A DNA stretch of 64,000 nucleotides from Nostoc sphaeroides (GTDB lineage Bacteria > Cyanobacteriota > Cyanobacteriia > Cyanobacteriales > Nostocaceae). The DNA lies in NCBI RefSeq assembly GCF_003443655.1, contig NZ_CP031941.1, forward strand, positions 5,144,501-5,208,500. The letters are read 5' to 3'. A program made the translations under genes and the position numbers. Positions within the stretch are counted from its first letter, which is position 1; each line of letters begins with the position of its first letter. Shown here piece by piece: positions 49,210 to 59,425 of the stretch. The notes below the pieces were generated by a model, which was not told the DNA's origin, ran no database searches, and saw nothing but the letters and a program-made list of their open reading frames with translations.

Positions 49210-50925
49210 ATGCCCTACAGAATGGATCGCCGCGCCTACGCCGAAACCTATGGCCCCACAATAGGCGATCGCATCCGACTTGCAGACACAGAATTATTTA
49301 TTGAAGTTGAACAAGATTTCACTACCTACGGCGATGAAGTAAAATTCGGCGGCGGTAAAGTCATCCGCGATGGAATGGGACAATCCCCAATTTCTAACAC
49401 CGATGGTGCTGTAGATTTAGTAATTACTAATGCCTTAATTCTCGATTGGTGGGGTATTGTCAAAGCAGATATCGGCATTAAAGATGGCAAGATTTTCAAA
49501 ATTGGTAAAGCCGGAAATCCTTATATTCAAAATAATGTAGATATTATTATTGGCCCCGGAACTGAAGCCTTAGCAGGGGAAGGAATGATTCTCACTGCTG
49601 GCGGTATTGATGCCCATATTCATTTTATTTGTCCCCAACAGATTGAAGTTGCGATCGCTTCCGGGATTACCACTATGATCGGTGGCGGTACTGGCCCAGC
49701 TACAGGTACAAATGCCACTACCTGCACCCCCGGCCCTTGGAATATTTACCGAATGCTGCAAGCTGCTGATGCTTTTCCCGTCAACTTAGGATTTTTGGGC
49801 AAAGGTAACGCCAGTCAACCCCAAGGACTTGTAGAACAAGTAGCCGCCGGTGCAATGGGGTTAAAACTACATGAAGACTGGGGAACTACACCCGCAGCAA
49901 TTGATACCTGCCTCAGCGTTGCCGATGAATATGATGTGCAAGTAGCGATTCATACTGATACCCTGAATGAAGCCGGATTTGTCGAAGATACGATCGCCGC
50001 TTTCAAGAATCGTACCATCCACACCTACCACACTGAAGGCGCAGGCGGTGGACACGCACCAGATATTATCAAAGTTTGCAGCCAAGCTAATGTTCTGCCA
50101 TCTTCCACCAATCCCACACGTCCTTACACCCTCAACACCTTAGACGAACACCTGGATATGTTGATGGTATGCCATCACCTCGACCCAGCGATCGCCGAAG
50201 ATGTCGCTTTTGCCGAATCTCGCATCCGCCGAGAAACCATTGCTGCCGAAGACATTTTGCACGACTTAGGCGCATTTAGCATGATTTCTTCTGATTCCCA
50301 GGCAATGGGAAGGGTAGGGGAAGTGATAATTCGTACCTGGCAGACATCTCATAAAATGAAGGTGCAACGGGGAACTCTTAACCCACAAGGTACTGAGCAA
50401 AAAGCAGACAATTTTCGGGCGAAAAGATATGTTGCTAAGTATACAATTAACCCTGCGATCGCTCACGGAATTGCTCAATATGTGGGTTCGGTGGAAGAGG
50501 GAAAATTGGCAGATTTGTGCTTGTGGCGATCGGCATTTTTTGGCGTGAAGCCAGAAATAGTTATTAAAGGCGGAATGATTGCATGGGCGCAAATGGGCGA
50601 TGCTAACGCCAGTATTCCCACACCGCAACCCGTTTATATGCGATCGATGTTTGGTAGTTTTGCAGGGGCGCGTCATGCCACATCATTAACTTTTGTTTCC
50701 CAAGCAGCTTTAGAGAAAGAAATTCCCAGCCAGCTAGGTTTACAAAAGTCAGCAGTTGCAGTTTCTGGGACACGTCAATTGAGTAAGCGGGATATGAAGC
50801 TCAATGATGCACTACCGCACATTGAAGTAGATCCAGAAACATACCAAGTTAGGGCTAATGGTGAGTTGCTGATTTGTGAACCCGCGACAGTTTTACCAAT
50901 GGCACAGAGGTACTTTTTGTTTTAA
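49210..50925 (+). CDS. ureC: Urease alpha subunit (catalytic)
   Basis: A 571-residue nickel amidohydrolase that splits urea to ammonia and carbamate, giving the cell nitrogen from urea. Nickel ligands: H136 and H138 ([11 protein letters not shown]), carbamylated Lys219 (GLKLHEDWG), His in [11 protein letters not shown] and [14 protein letters not shown]-type segment, and Asp near [11 protein letters not shown]. The flap Cys321-His322-His323 (MVCHHLDP) is intact. Length is normal. Last structural gene of the cluster. Confidence 0.98.
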   Translation: MPYRMDRRAYAETYGPTIGDRIRLADTELFIEVEQDFTTYGDEVKFGGGKVIRDGMGQSPISNTDGAVDLVITNALILDWWGIVKADIGIKDGKIFKIGKAGNPYIQNNVDIIIGPGTEALAGEGMILTAGGIDAHIHFICPQQIEVAIASGITTMIGGGTGPATGTNATTCTPGPWNIYRMLQAADAFPVNLGFLGKGNASQPQGLVEQVAAGAMGLKLHEDWGTTPAAIDTCLSVADEYDVQVAIHTDTLNEAGFVEDTIAAFKNRTIHTYHTEGAGGGHAPDIIKVCSQANVLPSSTNPTRPYTLNTLDEHLDMLMVCHHLDPAIAEDVAFAESRIRRETIAAEDILHDLGAFSMISSDSQAMGRVGEVIIRTWQTSHKMKVQRGTLNPQGTEQKADNFRAKRYVAKYTINPAIAHGIAQYVGSVEEGKLADLCLWRSAFFGVKPEIVIKGGMIAWAQMGDANASIPTPQPVYMRSMFGSFAGARHATSLTFVSQAALEKEIPSQLGLQKSAVAVSGTRQLSKRDMKLNDALPHIEVDPETYQVRANGELLICEPATVLPMAQRYFLF

Positions 50926-50928
50926 TTC

Positions 50929-50994
50929 ATGACCGAGCAACTTACTGATTACGATAGTCCTTGGAAAGAAGTCAAAATAATTCGTAATTCGTAA
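50929..50994 (+). pseudogene. N-terminal fragment of an Rpn/DUF4351-type protein
   Basis: Twenty-one codons from ATG 50929 read MTEQLTDYDSPWKE, the usual start of cyanobacterial PD-(D/E)XK Rpn-like proteins (DYDSPWKEAL), then turn into repeat DNA (ATTCGTAATTCGTAATT) and stop. Only the first 14 residues are family-like, so this is a stump of a lost gene. Confidence 0.5.
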
Positions 50995-51510
50995 TTATCT
51001 CACAACTAAAGTCACTTGCTTCAAAATAATGGCTCTTGAGTACTTAGTATGCTAAATTAATCTGCTAAAAAGATGAAAACATTGCTGCACAACAAAAACA
51101 GGCATTGTTTTTAACATTTTAGTCCCAAGGTGTAGGGGCACGGCAGTGCCGTGCTACGAGTGTACGTCACGCTTGCCGGGAAACGCTATATTGGCTAATT
51201 TAACAGAAATTAACACTCAGTCAGTGCAAATTGTGTAATGTGAGCGATCGCTTGTTCTGTGGTGAGGTGCGATCGCTATTCCTTCCACGGCAGAATCCCA
51301 GCAAGTTTTAGATAATCTCACCTCTGGTAAATAAGCGATCGCTACGGTACAAGCTTTAACTAATTCCCAATTCATGAAAATTTATTACTTGTTTTCTTAG
51401 GTAAACAATTTTTATTTGGATAAAGTATATCTAAAGGTAATATCTAAGAAAACTATATCAATAAACCAGCTACTCTAAAAATTTACTTTTACCCCGTACC
51501 TTGCATCTAT
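50995..51510. other. Intergenic region with repeats
   Basis: Contains the dispersed palindrome GCACGGCAGTGCCGTGC (about 51137) and five GCGATCGC sites in 51240-51350. A minus-strand frame of about 50 codons from 51376 (MNWELVKACTVAIAYLPEV) is open, but I cannot assign it and do not call it. Probably holds the promoter of the next gene. Confidence 0.45.
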
Positions 51511-52656
51511 ATGACTTCACAATCTTCTCGTTCTGACAAAATTCTGGTTGTCGATGACTCTCCTGATAACGTGTTTTTGATCAAAACTATTTTGGAGGAA
51601 GAAGGTTACACCATTAGCACCGCAGAAAATGGTATTTCGGCCTTGGCAGAATTGAAAGCTTCTCCTTGTGACTTGGTTCTGCTGGATCTGATGATGCCAG
51701 ATATGGATGGGTACGAAGTCACTAAGCACATTCGCGGTGATATGAAATTGCCACAATACATCCCCATACTGCTGATCACTGCCCACGATGCGCCCAATGT
51801 TGCCCACGGATTAGATTTGGGTGCTGATGATTTTATCCGCAAACCTGTAACAGTAGATGAATTGCTGGCACGAGTGCGATCGCTCCTGCGTTTGAAGCAT
51901 AGTATGGATGAACGTGATGAAATCGCCCGTCAGCGAGAAGATTTTGTCTCCCGCCTCACCCACGATTTACGCACTCCCTTGGTAGCCGCCGATCGCATGT
52001 TAATGCTATTTCAACAAGGTGCATTGGGAACATTATCACCACAAATGCAGGAAGTAATCGCTATCATGGCCCGTAGCAATGTAAACCTGCTTTCTATGGT
52101 GAATACCTTATTGGAAGTTTATCGCTTTGAAGCAGGTCGCAAAACATTGGCATTTCAACCAGTTAATCTGGGCCAATTGCTAGAGGAGGTAACTGGAGAA
52201 TTAGCACCTTTAGCTCAAGATAAAGCACTGTCCCTAAATTTGGACAAAACTTCGGAGTCAAACACAAACACAGTGATGGGCGATCGCTTAGAATTGCATC
52301 GTCTATTCACCAATCTTATAGGCAATGCGATCAAATTTACTGACTCTGGTTCTGTGACTATTCGTTTTACTTCTCAACGCCAGTTTGATAAAAGTAATCA
52401 ATCTCAGTTATCTGAAAAATCAAATTCTGTTGACTACATTAGAATTGAAATAGCGGATACTGGCCCAGGTATTCCCACTGAAGAACAAGCCACCATATTT
52501 GAACGATTTCGCCAAGGCAGCCACAAGAGTTCTGGTAGTGGCTTAGGACTGTACCTTGCTCGTCGAATTGCCCTGGCACATCAGGGCATTATTCTGCTTA
52601 ATTCCGAGTTGGGGAAAGGTAGTGTATTTATTGTGCTTCTACCCACCAAAGTATGA
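51511..52656 (+). CDS. Hybrid receiver-histidine kinase
   Basis: A 381-residue cytosolic protein with a receiver domain first and a kinase after it. Receiver 10-125: phospho-Asp59 (DLVLLDLMMPDMDGYEV) and RKPVTVDEL. HisKA about 140-205 with His151 (RLTHDLRTPLV). HATPase about 250-380: NLIGNAIKFTDSGS, ADTGPGIP, GSGSGLGLYLARRIA-like G2 box. All kinase residues are present. It has no sensor domain of its own, so the receiver probably takes the signal from another kinase. No cognate regulator gene adjoins it. Confidence 0.9.
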   Translation: MTSQSSRSDKILVVDDSPDNVFLIKTILEEEGYTISTAENGISALAELKASPCDLVLLDLMMPDMDGYEVTKHIRGDMKLPQYIPILLITAHDAPNVAHGLDLGADDFIRKPVTVDELLARVRSLLRLKHSMDERDEIARQREDFVSRLTHDLRTPLVAADRMLMLFQQGALGTLSPQMQEVIAIMARSNVNLLSMVNTLLEVYRFEAGRKTLAFQPVNLGQLLEEVTGELAPLAQDKALSLNLDKTSESNTNTVMGDRLELHRLFTNLIGNAIKFTDSGSVTIRFTSQRQFDKSNQSQLSEKSNSVDYIRIEIADTGPGIPTEEQATIFERFRQGSHKSSGSGLGLYLARRIALAHQGIILLNSELGKGSVFIVLLPTKV

Positions 52657-52840
52657 GAAAATTAGTAATTATAAATTATGGAATTTTTTACCAGAAAATT
52701 CATAACCTATAAGTTTACTAATCTTTTTAAAGAAGTTAAAGTAATGATTTAAATTAGAAAATAAAGCCTAAAATACGCTGACATAGCAGCGCTAAATAAA
52801 AGAAATAGGTTTTTAAATAGTGTTTTTATTGAAGAAAAAA

Positions 52841-54223
52841 ATGACTACTACTGAATTATCTAACGTTGGCGATATTATCCAGTATCAGCGAGATTATTTT
52901 CAAACTGGGAAAACTAAAGATGTAAATTTTCGCATTGAACAACTTAAAAATCTCAAGCAAGCAATTCTTGAGTATGAACAGTCAATAGTCGAGGCATTAC
53001 AAGCAGATTTACATAAACCAGAAGTGGAGACTTACCTTACAGAAATTAGCGTAGTTAAAGACATTGACTATACTATAAAACACCTTCAAAGCTGGACTAA
53101 GCCCAAAAAAGCGGCAGTTTCCTGGGAGTTTTTTTCCTACACGGCAAAAATTTATCCAGAACCGTTAGGAGTTGTCTTAATTATTGGGCCTTGGAACTAT
53201 CCATTTAACTTAATTATATCACCGTTAATCGGTGCGATCGCAGCCGGAAATTGTGCAATTATCAAACCTTCAGAAATTGCTTCTCATACGTCTGATGTCA
53301 TCGCTAAGATTATTGCCAAACATTTTGATCCTGCTTATATTGCAGTAGTTGAAGGAGGCGTGGAAGCAAGTCAAAAACTACTTGCAGAAAGGTTTGACCA
53401 TATCTTTTTTACTGGTGGCACAGCCGTCGGCAAAATTATTATGGCAGCAGCAGCAAAATATCTCACACCAGTGACTTTAGAATTGGGTGGCAAAAGCCCT
53501 TGTATTGTAGATACTGACGTTAATCTTGAACACACTGTCAGGCGAATTACTTGGGGAAAATTTATTAATGCTGGACAAACTTGTATCGCCCCTGACTATC
53601 TTTTAGTTAATAAAAAAATCAAAAAAGATTTAATACATGGGCTGGAAAAATCTTTAAAAGAATTTTATGGTGATAATCCTGTAAACAGTTGTGACTATGC
53701 CAGAATTATTAGTCACAAACACTTTGATAGGTTGGTTAGCTTTCTCAAAGATGGGAAAGTTATCATTGGTGGAGAAACTCAATCTTCAGAGTGTTATATC
53801 GCCCCTACAGTGATTGATAATGTTTCCTTAGATGATTCTGTAATGCAGGAAGAAATTTTTGGCCCTATTCTACCCATCATTGAATATACTGACATTGCAG
53901 AAGCGATCGCCTTGATTAACTCTAAACCTAAACCCTTGGCGTTATACTTATTTTCTCAAAACAAAAACCTACAAAAGCGAGTTTTGCAAGAAACTTCTTC
54001 TGGTGGAGTCTGTATTAACGACACAGTGATACACTTTGCTGTCTCGTCTTTACCATTTGGTGGAGTAGGAGATAGCGGTATTGGCAACTATCACGGCAAA
54101 GCTAGTTTTAACACCTTTTCCCATAACAAAAGTGTATTGCAAAACTCTTTCTGGCTCGATTTAAAATGGCGATACGCTCCATATGAAGGCAAATTGCCAC
54201 TCATAAAGAAACTTCTGGGTTAA
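52841..54223 (+). CDS. Aldehyde dehydrogenase (fatty aldehyde type)
   Basis: A 460-residue NAD(P)-dependent enzyme oxidising aldehydes to acids. Motifs: IIGPWNYPFNLIISPLIGAIAAGNCAIIKPSE, FTGGTAVGKIIMAAAA, Glu in VTLELGGKSPCIV and catalytic Cys248 in NAGQTCIAPDYL. It resembles class 3 ALDHs, whose cyanobacterial members act on long-chain alkanals next to the alkane pathway; substrate is inferred. The ATG at 52841 is preferred over a GTG at 52820, because the extra MFLLKKK is not family-like. The C-terminal hydrophobic/basic tail may bind membranes. Confidence 0.9.
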   Translation: MTTTELSNVGDIIQYQRDYFQTGKTKDVNFRIEQLKNLKQAILEYEQSIVEALQADLHKPEVETYLTEISVVKDIDYTIKHLQSWTKPKKAAVSWEFFSYTAKIYPEPLGVVLIIGPWNYPFNLIISPLIGAIAAGNCAIIKPSEIASHTSDVIAKIIAKHFDPAYIAVVEGGVEASQKLLAERFDHIFFTGGTAVGKIIMAAAAKYLTPVTLELGGKSPCIVDTDVNLEHTVRRITWGKFINAGQTCIAPDYLLVNKKIKKDLIHGLEKSLKEFYGDNPVNSCDYARIISHKHFDRLVSFLKDGKVIIGGETQSSECYIAPTVIDNVSLDDSVMQEEIFGPILPIIEYTDIAEAIALINSKPKPLALYLFSQNKNLQKRVLQETSSGGVCINDTVIHFAVSSLPFGGVGDSGIGNYHGKASFNTFSHNKSVLQNSFWLDLKWRYAPYEGKLPLIKKLLG

Positions 54224-54230
54224 AAGTAAA

Positions 54231-54433
54231 AGTTAGGAGTTAGGAGTTAGGAGTTAGGAGTTAGGAGTTAGGAGTTAGGAGTTAGGAGTTAGGAGTTAGG
54301 AGTTAGGAGTTAGGAGTTAGGAGTTAGGAGTTAGGAGTTAGGAGTTAGGAGTTAGGATTTAGGAGTTAGGAGTTAGGAGTTAGGAGTTAGGAGTTAGGAG
54401 TTAGGAGTTAGGAGTTAGGAGTTAGGAGTTAGG
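54231..54433. repeat. GTTAGGA heptamer array (about 28 copies)
   Basis: A nearly uninterrupted run of GTTAGGA with one variant (GTTAGGATTTAGGA). It is the longest such array in the window and is followed by two RE1 copies. It lies between convergent genes. Confidence 0.98.
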
Positions 54434-54507
54434 AGCGATGCCCTGAGCAGTTCGACAAGCTCACTGTAACACCTGCCGTTCGCGCAGCGTCTCGTAGAGA
54501 AGGGTTT
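54434..54507 (-). repeat. Dispersed repeat RE1, copy B
   Basis: Reverse complement of the sequence at 126-198 with the same words; copy C follows with a period of 83 bases, joined by a GTTTGGA heptamer. Confidence 0.9.
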
Positions 54508-54516
54508 GGAGTTTGG

Positions 54517-54590
54517 AGCGATGCCCTGAGCAGTTCGACAAGCTCACTGTAACACCTGCCGTTCGCGCAGCGTCTCGTAGAGAAGGGTTT
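54517..54590 (-). repeat. Dispersed repeat RE1, copy C
   Basis: Tandem duplicate of copy B. The identity of B and C suggests a recent duplication inside the heptamer array. Confidence 0.9.
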
Positions 54591-54608
54591 GGGGTTTGGA
54601 GTTTGGAG

Positions 54609-57551
54609 TTAAGAATTATGATCAACTAAGGTCAACAACAAACGGCTAACTACTCGATTATCTGGTAATTGATAGAAATTCAACTCTCCTCCTAGTTCTT
54701 GCATAAGGTTTTGGCAGATTAGCAAATGTAAACCTGGCGGTTGGTCGAGTTTGGAAGGAGCAAGCACATCTTTGGGTGTATTATTATGTAGTTCTGTGAG
54801 TAGCTGTGGTTCGATCGCACCGTTGTATGTAATCGATAGTTCTAGAGATTTCTGATGTTCAGCCCCTCGACTTGCAGAAAAATGCTTTGCATTTGAGGAT
54901 TTTGACGCATCTAAACGGCGACACCAAATATCAATTCTGCCGCCATTTTTAGAACTATTACAGGCATTAATCAATAATTCATGGATAACTAACTCAATTT
55001 TGACAATATCACCAGCGTAGGCGTAGCCCGTCGGAGACATCGCCATTGCAGATTGAGCGTTGGAGGTAGGAATACCTCTGGCGAGTGAAGAATTATTTGG
55101 GGATTGTTCCTCAATTTGTTGACCCAAACCATGTACACCAATCCACAGCTTTTGATGTTTAAGTAAATTTTCAATGCGTTCGAGCGATCGCTTCAGTAAA
55201 CTGGCTATGGGCATAGTTTCCCAACTTATATGTAGCTGCCATTGCTCAAGTTTTAGCATTCCACTCATGGAGGCGGCTGTATGGTCTAATTGCCGCAGCA
55301 ATAACTCGTACCGCATCTGAGTTAGTTCATTAGCAGGAATACCCAAATCATGTATTTGTTTCAGAGATAGTGCCGTTATTCTTTGAATTTCCTCTAAGCG
55401 GCGATGTTTGTACCAGTTGAGTTGTCGTAAATCTTCTGTTGTAGATTCTAAAAGTCGGGTAATTTGCTTTTCACGACGCCACCAGGCTAATTGAGAAATC
55501 AGAGTTGCGATCGCACTGAGGTTTTGTTCTGACCATTGACGCTCTTGATAGTCTGCTAACAACACTACACCCGTAATTTCATAATCAGCATTGGTACGTA
55601 ATGCCATCACCAAAATTTGACCTTTGTCTGGAGTATTCAACCATTTTCGAGTTTTGGAAGGTAAATTATCTACGTTCAAAGTCAGGTAACTCTCTGTGGC
55701 AAGCGCCCACTGAATTAGTGCCTCAGCCTGAATAGAAATAGATGCATCGGAAAAAATTCCAAATAGGCTATTGTTAACCACTCCAGGGATAATTTCTGCC
55801 CAACTTTCACCAGGCGACCAGGATAGTAATACCGCTAAAGGACAACCCAGAATCGATGCTATTTGTTCGAGTGCTGTACGTTCTAAATGTTTTTTTCCTG
55901 CCTCGATTTTGCTATTTTGGGATTGTGTCAGGATGCGTAGGCATTGCTCAAATGCCTGGGAAGTTTTTTGCTGCTGGGTGGTGCGGTTATGTAATTCCCA
56001 CTGGCGAATAATTACACCAATCTGTTGACTAACGGCCCAGAGTAAGTCTTTTTCGAGAGTTGTCCAAGAACGATGGTTTTCGTGAGTGATGACCAAAATT
56101 GCTGGCGGTATATCACTGTGAGTGCATTTACAAATAAGTAGCGATCGCACTCCATTTTCTAACAAAAACGGACGCCAATTAAAAAAGCGTAAATCTTCGT
56201 CTAAGTTCTCAATTTCCACCGCTTGAGTTGAACGTTGCAAAAGCTGCTCATCTAATTCTTTGAGAGTATTAAGGGCAAATGTCAACGGTCGGCGATTATA
56301 GGGCTGACTTTGGTAAATAAATTGATAATTATTCTGTTCAGGATCATACTGCAACAGCAGAAAGCGGGTGGCAGCTAGTCGAGCTAAAACTCTTTTAGCA
56401 CAGTTGTCTAAAGTTTCCTGAAGGTCATGTTCGCTATAGATACCTTGGGCAACTTGTCCAGTCAGTTGGGCATCCTCTTGAATCTGTTTGATAGTGTTTT
56501 CCATGCTTTCGCTAGGTGCAACTAGGGAAATTAAGCCAGCAGCACCTTGGACAAAATTTTTGTCTGCCTCCGTCCAGATTCGAGGTTGATTGCTTTCCAC
56601 CGCCAGAAAACCGAGCAAGTTCTTTTGCCAGATAATCGGAGATGCCAAGAGCGATCGCACCTTCAGCCGTTGCAGTAATTTTGCTGTAAAATGACTTTTT
56701 AAAGAACTGCGGGCATCACCAATTGAGACAATTTGGTTAACTGTCAAAGCATAATAAAAGTCACTCAACTCCTGCACCGTCATTCCCGCCGCTTGCTGAC
56801 TGCTAGAATTGTGATCGATTTTCACCAGCTGATTGCTCATCCGACACCAAAAATAGCGCCCTTCCCGCTCAAACCAGTAAACATTTGTCCGGCTGGGCGA
56901 GACAAATTTATGAGTTGCTTGTACCGCAGCTTCAAGTCTTTGATTAAGGTTACTAAGGCTGCGTAAATTTTCTAGCAATTCTAGTAATGGCTCATCGGTT
57001 CGCTTGGTTTGCTTTTGCTGCAAATCCATCTCATTTTGATAAAGCACTGCCCCCAATTCGCCTAAAACCATCATCAAACGTGCTTTTGCTTCCCCTGTCA
57101 GGAGGTAGCCCCAGCGTTCTGAACCGAGTAACAACACACCCAAGCAACGGTCTTTATAGCGAATTGGTAAAATAATCGTTCCTTGGATGTGGGATTTTTC
57201 AGCAATTTTTCGCCATTCGGGGGCGCGGATTTCAGTTTGCAAATCAGCTATGCCCAAAGGATGCTGTTCAATCACCACTTGCTCTAATAAATCCCCAGGA
57301 CTGAGAACAACCCTTTGGCGTAAAAAGCTCGTGTCACTATCGGGTGTGATGCCCCCTTTGCCGAATAATATGTGATTCAGGCGATCGTAAAGAGCAATCC
57401 AAATCAGTTTGTAGTCAAACTGTTCTTTAAGATAAGAAATAGTGGTTTCAATCAGAACGTCAACATCATCTTCTTCTCTGAGACTCTGGAGGACGCGCCC
57501 CAATGAGAGGATTTGCTGTTCGGCGGCTATAGGTTTTTGCGGCTGCCCCAT
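54609..57551 (-). CDS. Multi-GAF sensor protein with degenerate kinase-type ATPase domain
   Basis: A 980-residue cytosolic protein. GAF-type domains are seen at about residues 30-180 (VLIETTISYLKEQFDYKLIWIALYD), 205-345 (VQATHKFVSPSRTNVYWFER), 385-520 and 560-690. A helical segment (about 700-800) stands where HisKA should be, but I see no H-x-D/E-x-R-TP motif. The C terminus keeps an N-box (HELLINACNSSKNGG) and a GLHLLICQNLMQELGG element, but the G1 box reads SITYNGAIEP, with the usual Asp replaced by Tyr. So it may bind signals without normal kinase activity. Short Ser/Ala-rich inserts near 840-860 look repeat-derived. Confidence 0.8.
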   Translation of the reverse strand: MGQPQKPIAAEQQILSLGRVLQSLREEDDVDVLIETTISYLKEQFDYKLIWIALYDRLNHILFGKGGITPDSDTSFLRQRVVLSPGDLLEQVVIEQHPLGIADLQTEIRAPEWRKIAEKSHIQGTIILPIRYKDRCLGVLLLGSERWGYLLTGEAKARLMMVLGELGAVLYQNEMDLQQKQTKRTDEPLLELLENLRSLSNLNQRLEAAVQATHKFVSPSRTNVYWFEREGRYFWCRMSNQLVKIDHNSSSQQAAGMTVQELSDFYYALTVNQIVSIGDARSSLKSHFTAKLLQRLKVRSLLASPIIWQKNLLGFLAVESNQPRIWTEADKNFVQGAAGLISLVAPSESMENTIKQIQEDAQLTGQVAQGIYSEHDLQETLDNCAKRVLARLAATRFLLLQYDPEQNNYQFIYQSQPYNRRPLTFALNTLKELDEQLLQRSTQAVEIENLDEDLRFFNWRPFLLENGVRSLLICKCTHSDIPPAILVITHENHRSWTTLEKDLLWAVSQQIGVIIRQWELHNRTTQQQKTSQAFEQCLRILTQSQNSKIEAGKKHLERTALEQIASILGCPLAVLLSWSPGESWAEIIPGVVNNSLFGIFSDASISIQAEALIQWALATESYLTLNVDNLPSKTRKWLNTPDKGQILVMALRTNADYEITGVVLLADYQERQWSEQNLSAIATLISQLAWWRREKQITRLLESTTEDLRQLNWYKHRRLEEIQRITALSLKQIHDLGIPANELTQMRYELLLRQLDHTAASMSGMLKLEQWQLHISWETMPIASLLKRSLERIENLLKHQKLWIGVHGLGQQIEEQSPNNSSLARGIPTSNAQSAMAMSPTGYAYAGDIVKIELVIHELLINACNSSKNGGRIDIWCRRLDASKSSNAKHFSASRGAEHQKSLELSITYNGAIEPQLLTELHNNTPKDVLAPSKLDQPPGLHLLICQNLMQELGGELNFYQLPDNRVVSRLLLTLVDHNS

Positions 57552-57661
57552 CTGATTTATTGGTTAACATAACTTGTAATATATAAGATGCCCAGAAAAG
57601 TACCTTGAGTAATATTGCCACGGGTGTTTAATATTGAACCTGGACAGCTTAATAGAGGGTT

Positions 57662-57847
57662 ATGTACCCAGAAGTACCTACAGCAAAACAAAACTTTGAA
57701 TTTTTCTTAGTTTGCGTCAGATTAAGTAATGTAATGCTGCCCATTAATGCAGTCAGACTAGATGAGAGAACCAACCAAATCTATGTCTTGGCTGGCGAGG
57801 AAATAGAAGTGCTGATTTACCCAAACGGTAAAGTGAGGTTTTTATGA
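57662..57847 (+). CDS. Small protein, DUF6888-like
   Basis: A 61-residue protein. The second half (VRLDERTNQIYVLAGEEIEVLIYPNGKVRFL) looks like a small beta barrel. I believe this is the cyanobacterial DUF6888 type, but cannot confirm it. Its stop overlaps the next start (ATGA, 57844-57847), so the two are co-translated. The layout recalls toxin-antitoxin pairs; no function is known to me. Confidence 0.75.
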   Translation: MYPEVPTAKQNFEFFLVCVRLSNVMLPINAVRLDERTNQIYVLAGEEIEVLIYPNGKVRFL

Positions 57848-58035
57848 CCGATATCAATCTTGCCGCAATGAGCAGAGAGCAATTGAGAGACTACGTAAAA
57901 AACCATCCACAAGACCAGGTTGCATTCCAAGCATACATGGATAGACTACAAGATGAACCTGGCATTGAGATCACTTCAATGGATCAATTTGAGCAGTTAG
58001 TCCGCGAGAAAATTAGACAATCCCAAGCGGATTGA
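57844..58035 (+). CDS. Small protein, DUF6887-like
   Basis: A 63-residue acidic helical protein. MSREQLRDYVKNHPQDQVAFQAYMDRLQDEPG is the conserved core, resembling the DUF6887 family that accompanies DUF6888 in cyanobacteria. The helical, charged C terminus would suit an antitoxin-type or adaptor role, which is inference only. It overlaps the preceding gene by four bases. Confidence 0.75.
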   Translation: MTDINLAAMSREQLRDYVKNHPQDQVAFQAYMDRLQDEPGIEITSMDQFEQLVREKIRQSQAD

Positions 58036-58039
58036 TCTC

Positions 58040-58242
58040 TGACTTTTCACGGAATCTGGAAAACCTCTCTCTAAATCTCTCTCCTACAAGGAGAGAGACT
58101 TTGAATTTTCCCCCTTCCCGTGTCGGGAAGGGAACAGGGGGTTAGGTCTTTCATCTGCTTTTCCACATGATCTGAATTGTCAGGTAGGCAAGGGAGTTGG
58201 GTTTTGATGGACTTTTCACGTTATGTGGAAAAGTCAGAGTAA
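58040..58242. repeat. Dispersed palindromic repeat before pyrD
   Basis: Contains paired words CTCTCTCC...GGAGAGAG and CCCTTCCCG-TGT-CGGGAAGGG, and is bordered by GACTTTTCACGGAATCTGG on the left and the hairpin GACTTTTCACGTTATGTGGAAAAGTC-like sequence on the right (58211-58236). Probably a small mobile element remnant; no clear target duplication. Confidence 0.7.
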
Positions 58243-58270
58243 TCTGCGCTAGATCGAAAAATAAAAGCTA

Positions 58271-59410
58271 ATGGATATTTATAAATTTGCCATTCGTCCG
58301 CTTTTGTTCAATGTGGTAAAAGCCGATTCAGAGTGGTTACACCAGCAGACGATTCGCAGTTTTAGCTGGCTGTCGCAAACCCCTACCAGTTGGGTAAACC
58401 AACGCTTACAAAAATCCTTACGTCTGTACGATTCCCGCTTAGAACAAAATTTGTTTGGGCTAAACTTTCCAAATCCCGTAGGTTTAGCAGCTGGCTTCGA
58501 CAAGGATGGAGTCGCTGCTAACATTTGGTCTAACCTGGGTTTTGGCTTTGCAGAATTAGGAACTGTAACTTTTCACCCACAGCCAGGAAATCCGCCTCCT
58601 CGTTTGTTTCGCTTGCCGTTGGATAAAGCTGCTCTCAATCGGATGGGCTTTAATAATCGCGGTGCAGCAGCAATGGCGGCACGTTTGACACAGGAAAAGC
58701 AGAAGTTAACCCCGTCAATACCCATAGGGATAAATTTGGGTAAATCTAAGGTAACTCCTCTAGAAGCAGCCGCACAGGATTATCTCGATAGTTTTCGCTT
58801 ACTTAAAGATTTGGGAGATTATTTTGTTGTTAATGTCTCTTCCCCAAATACACCGGGGTTGCGATCGCTCCAAGATGCCTCTATGCTCAGTGCTATCTTG
58901 AATTTATTGCAACAAGAAAATACTGCACAAAAACCTATTTTTGTCAAGATAGCGCCAGATTTGGATTGGGTTGCGATCGCTGACATTATTTCTTTGGCTA
59001 AAACCTACCAACTGGCAGGAATTATCGCTACTAATACCACCATCAGCCGTGATGGACTGAAAACCCAGGTAATTGACCAAACAGGCAAATCACCCCAGGA
59101 TGAAGCGGGCGGAATTAGCGGTGAACCATTGCGCGATCGCTCCACTGAGGTAATTCGTTTTATTTGGCAGCAAACCCAAGGACAAATCCCGATTATTGGC
59201 GTTGGTGGCATCTTTTCTGCCGAAGATGCTTGGGAGAAAATTACTGCTGGTGCTAGCCTAATCCAGGTTTATACAGGCTGGATTTACGAAGGCCCACTGA
59301 TGGTACGCCAGATTCTAGCAGGTTTGCTTGTCCTACTAGAACAAAACGGCTTAAATTCCATCAACGAAGCTGTAGGTTTAGAATTCAAAAATTCTAATTA
59401 TGAATTATGA
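58271..59410 (+). CDS. pyrD: Dihydroorotate dehydrogenase (quinone), class 2
   Basis: A 379-residue flavoprotein (FMN) of pyrimidine synthesis that passes electrons to quinone at the membrane. The N-terminal helix pair (residues 1-45) of class 2 enzymes is present. [19 protein letters not shown] and [21 protein letters not shown] are diagnostic; the catalytic Ser lies in [15 protein letters not shown] and the FMN-binding part is [27 protein letters not shown]. Single gene; complete. Confidence 0.96.
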   Translation: MDIYKFAIRPLLFNVVKADSEWLHQQTIRSFSWLSQTPTSWVNQRLQKSLRLYDSRLEQNLFGLNFPNPVGLAAGFDKDGVAANIWSNLGFGFAELGTVTFHPQPGNPPPRLFRLPLDKAALNRMGFNNRGAAAMAARLTQEKQKLTPSIPIGINLGKSKVTPLEAAAQDYLDSFRLLKDLGDYFVVNVSSPNTPGLRSLQDASMLSAILNLLQQENTAQKPIFVKIAPDLDWVAIADIISLAKTYQLAGIIATNTTISRDGLKTQVIDQTGKSPQDEAGGISGEPLRDRSTEVIRFIWQQTQGQIPIIGVGGIFSAEDAWEKITAGASLIQVYTGWIYEGPLMVRQILAGLLVLLEQNGLNSINEAVGLEFKNSNYEL

Positions 59411-59425
59411 ATTATGAATTATGAA

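Noticed and set aside
54231-54433. Possible CRISPR array
   Set aside because: The unit is a 7-base tandem repeat with no spacers; no cas genes are present.
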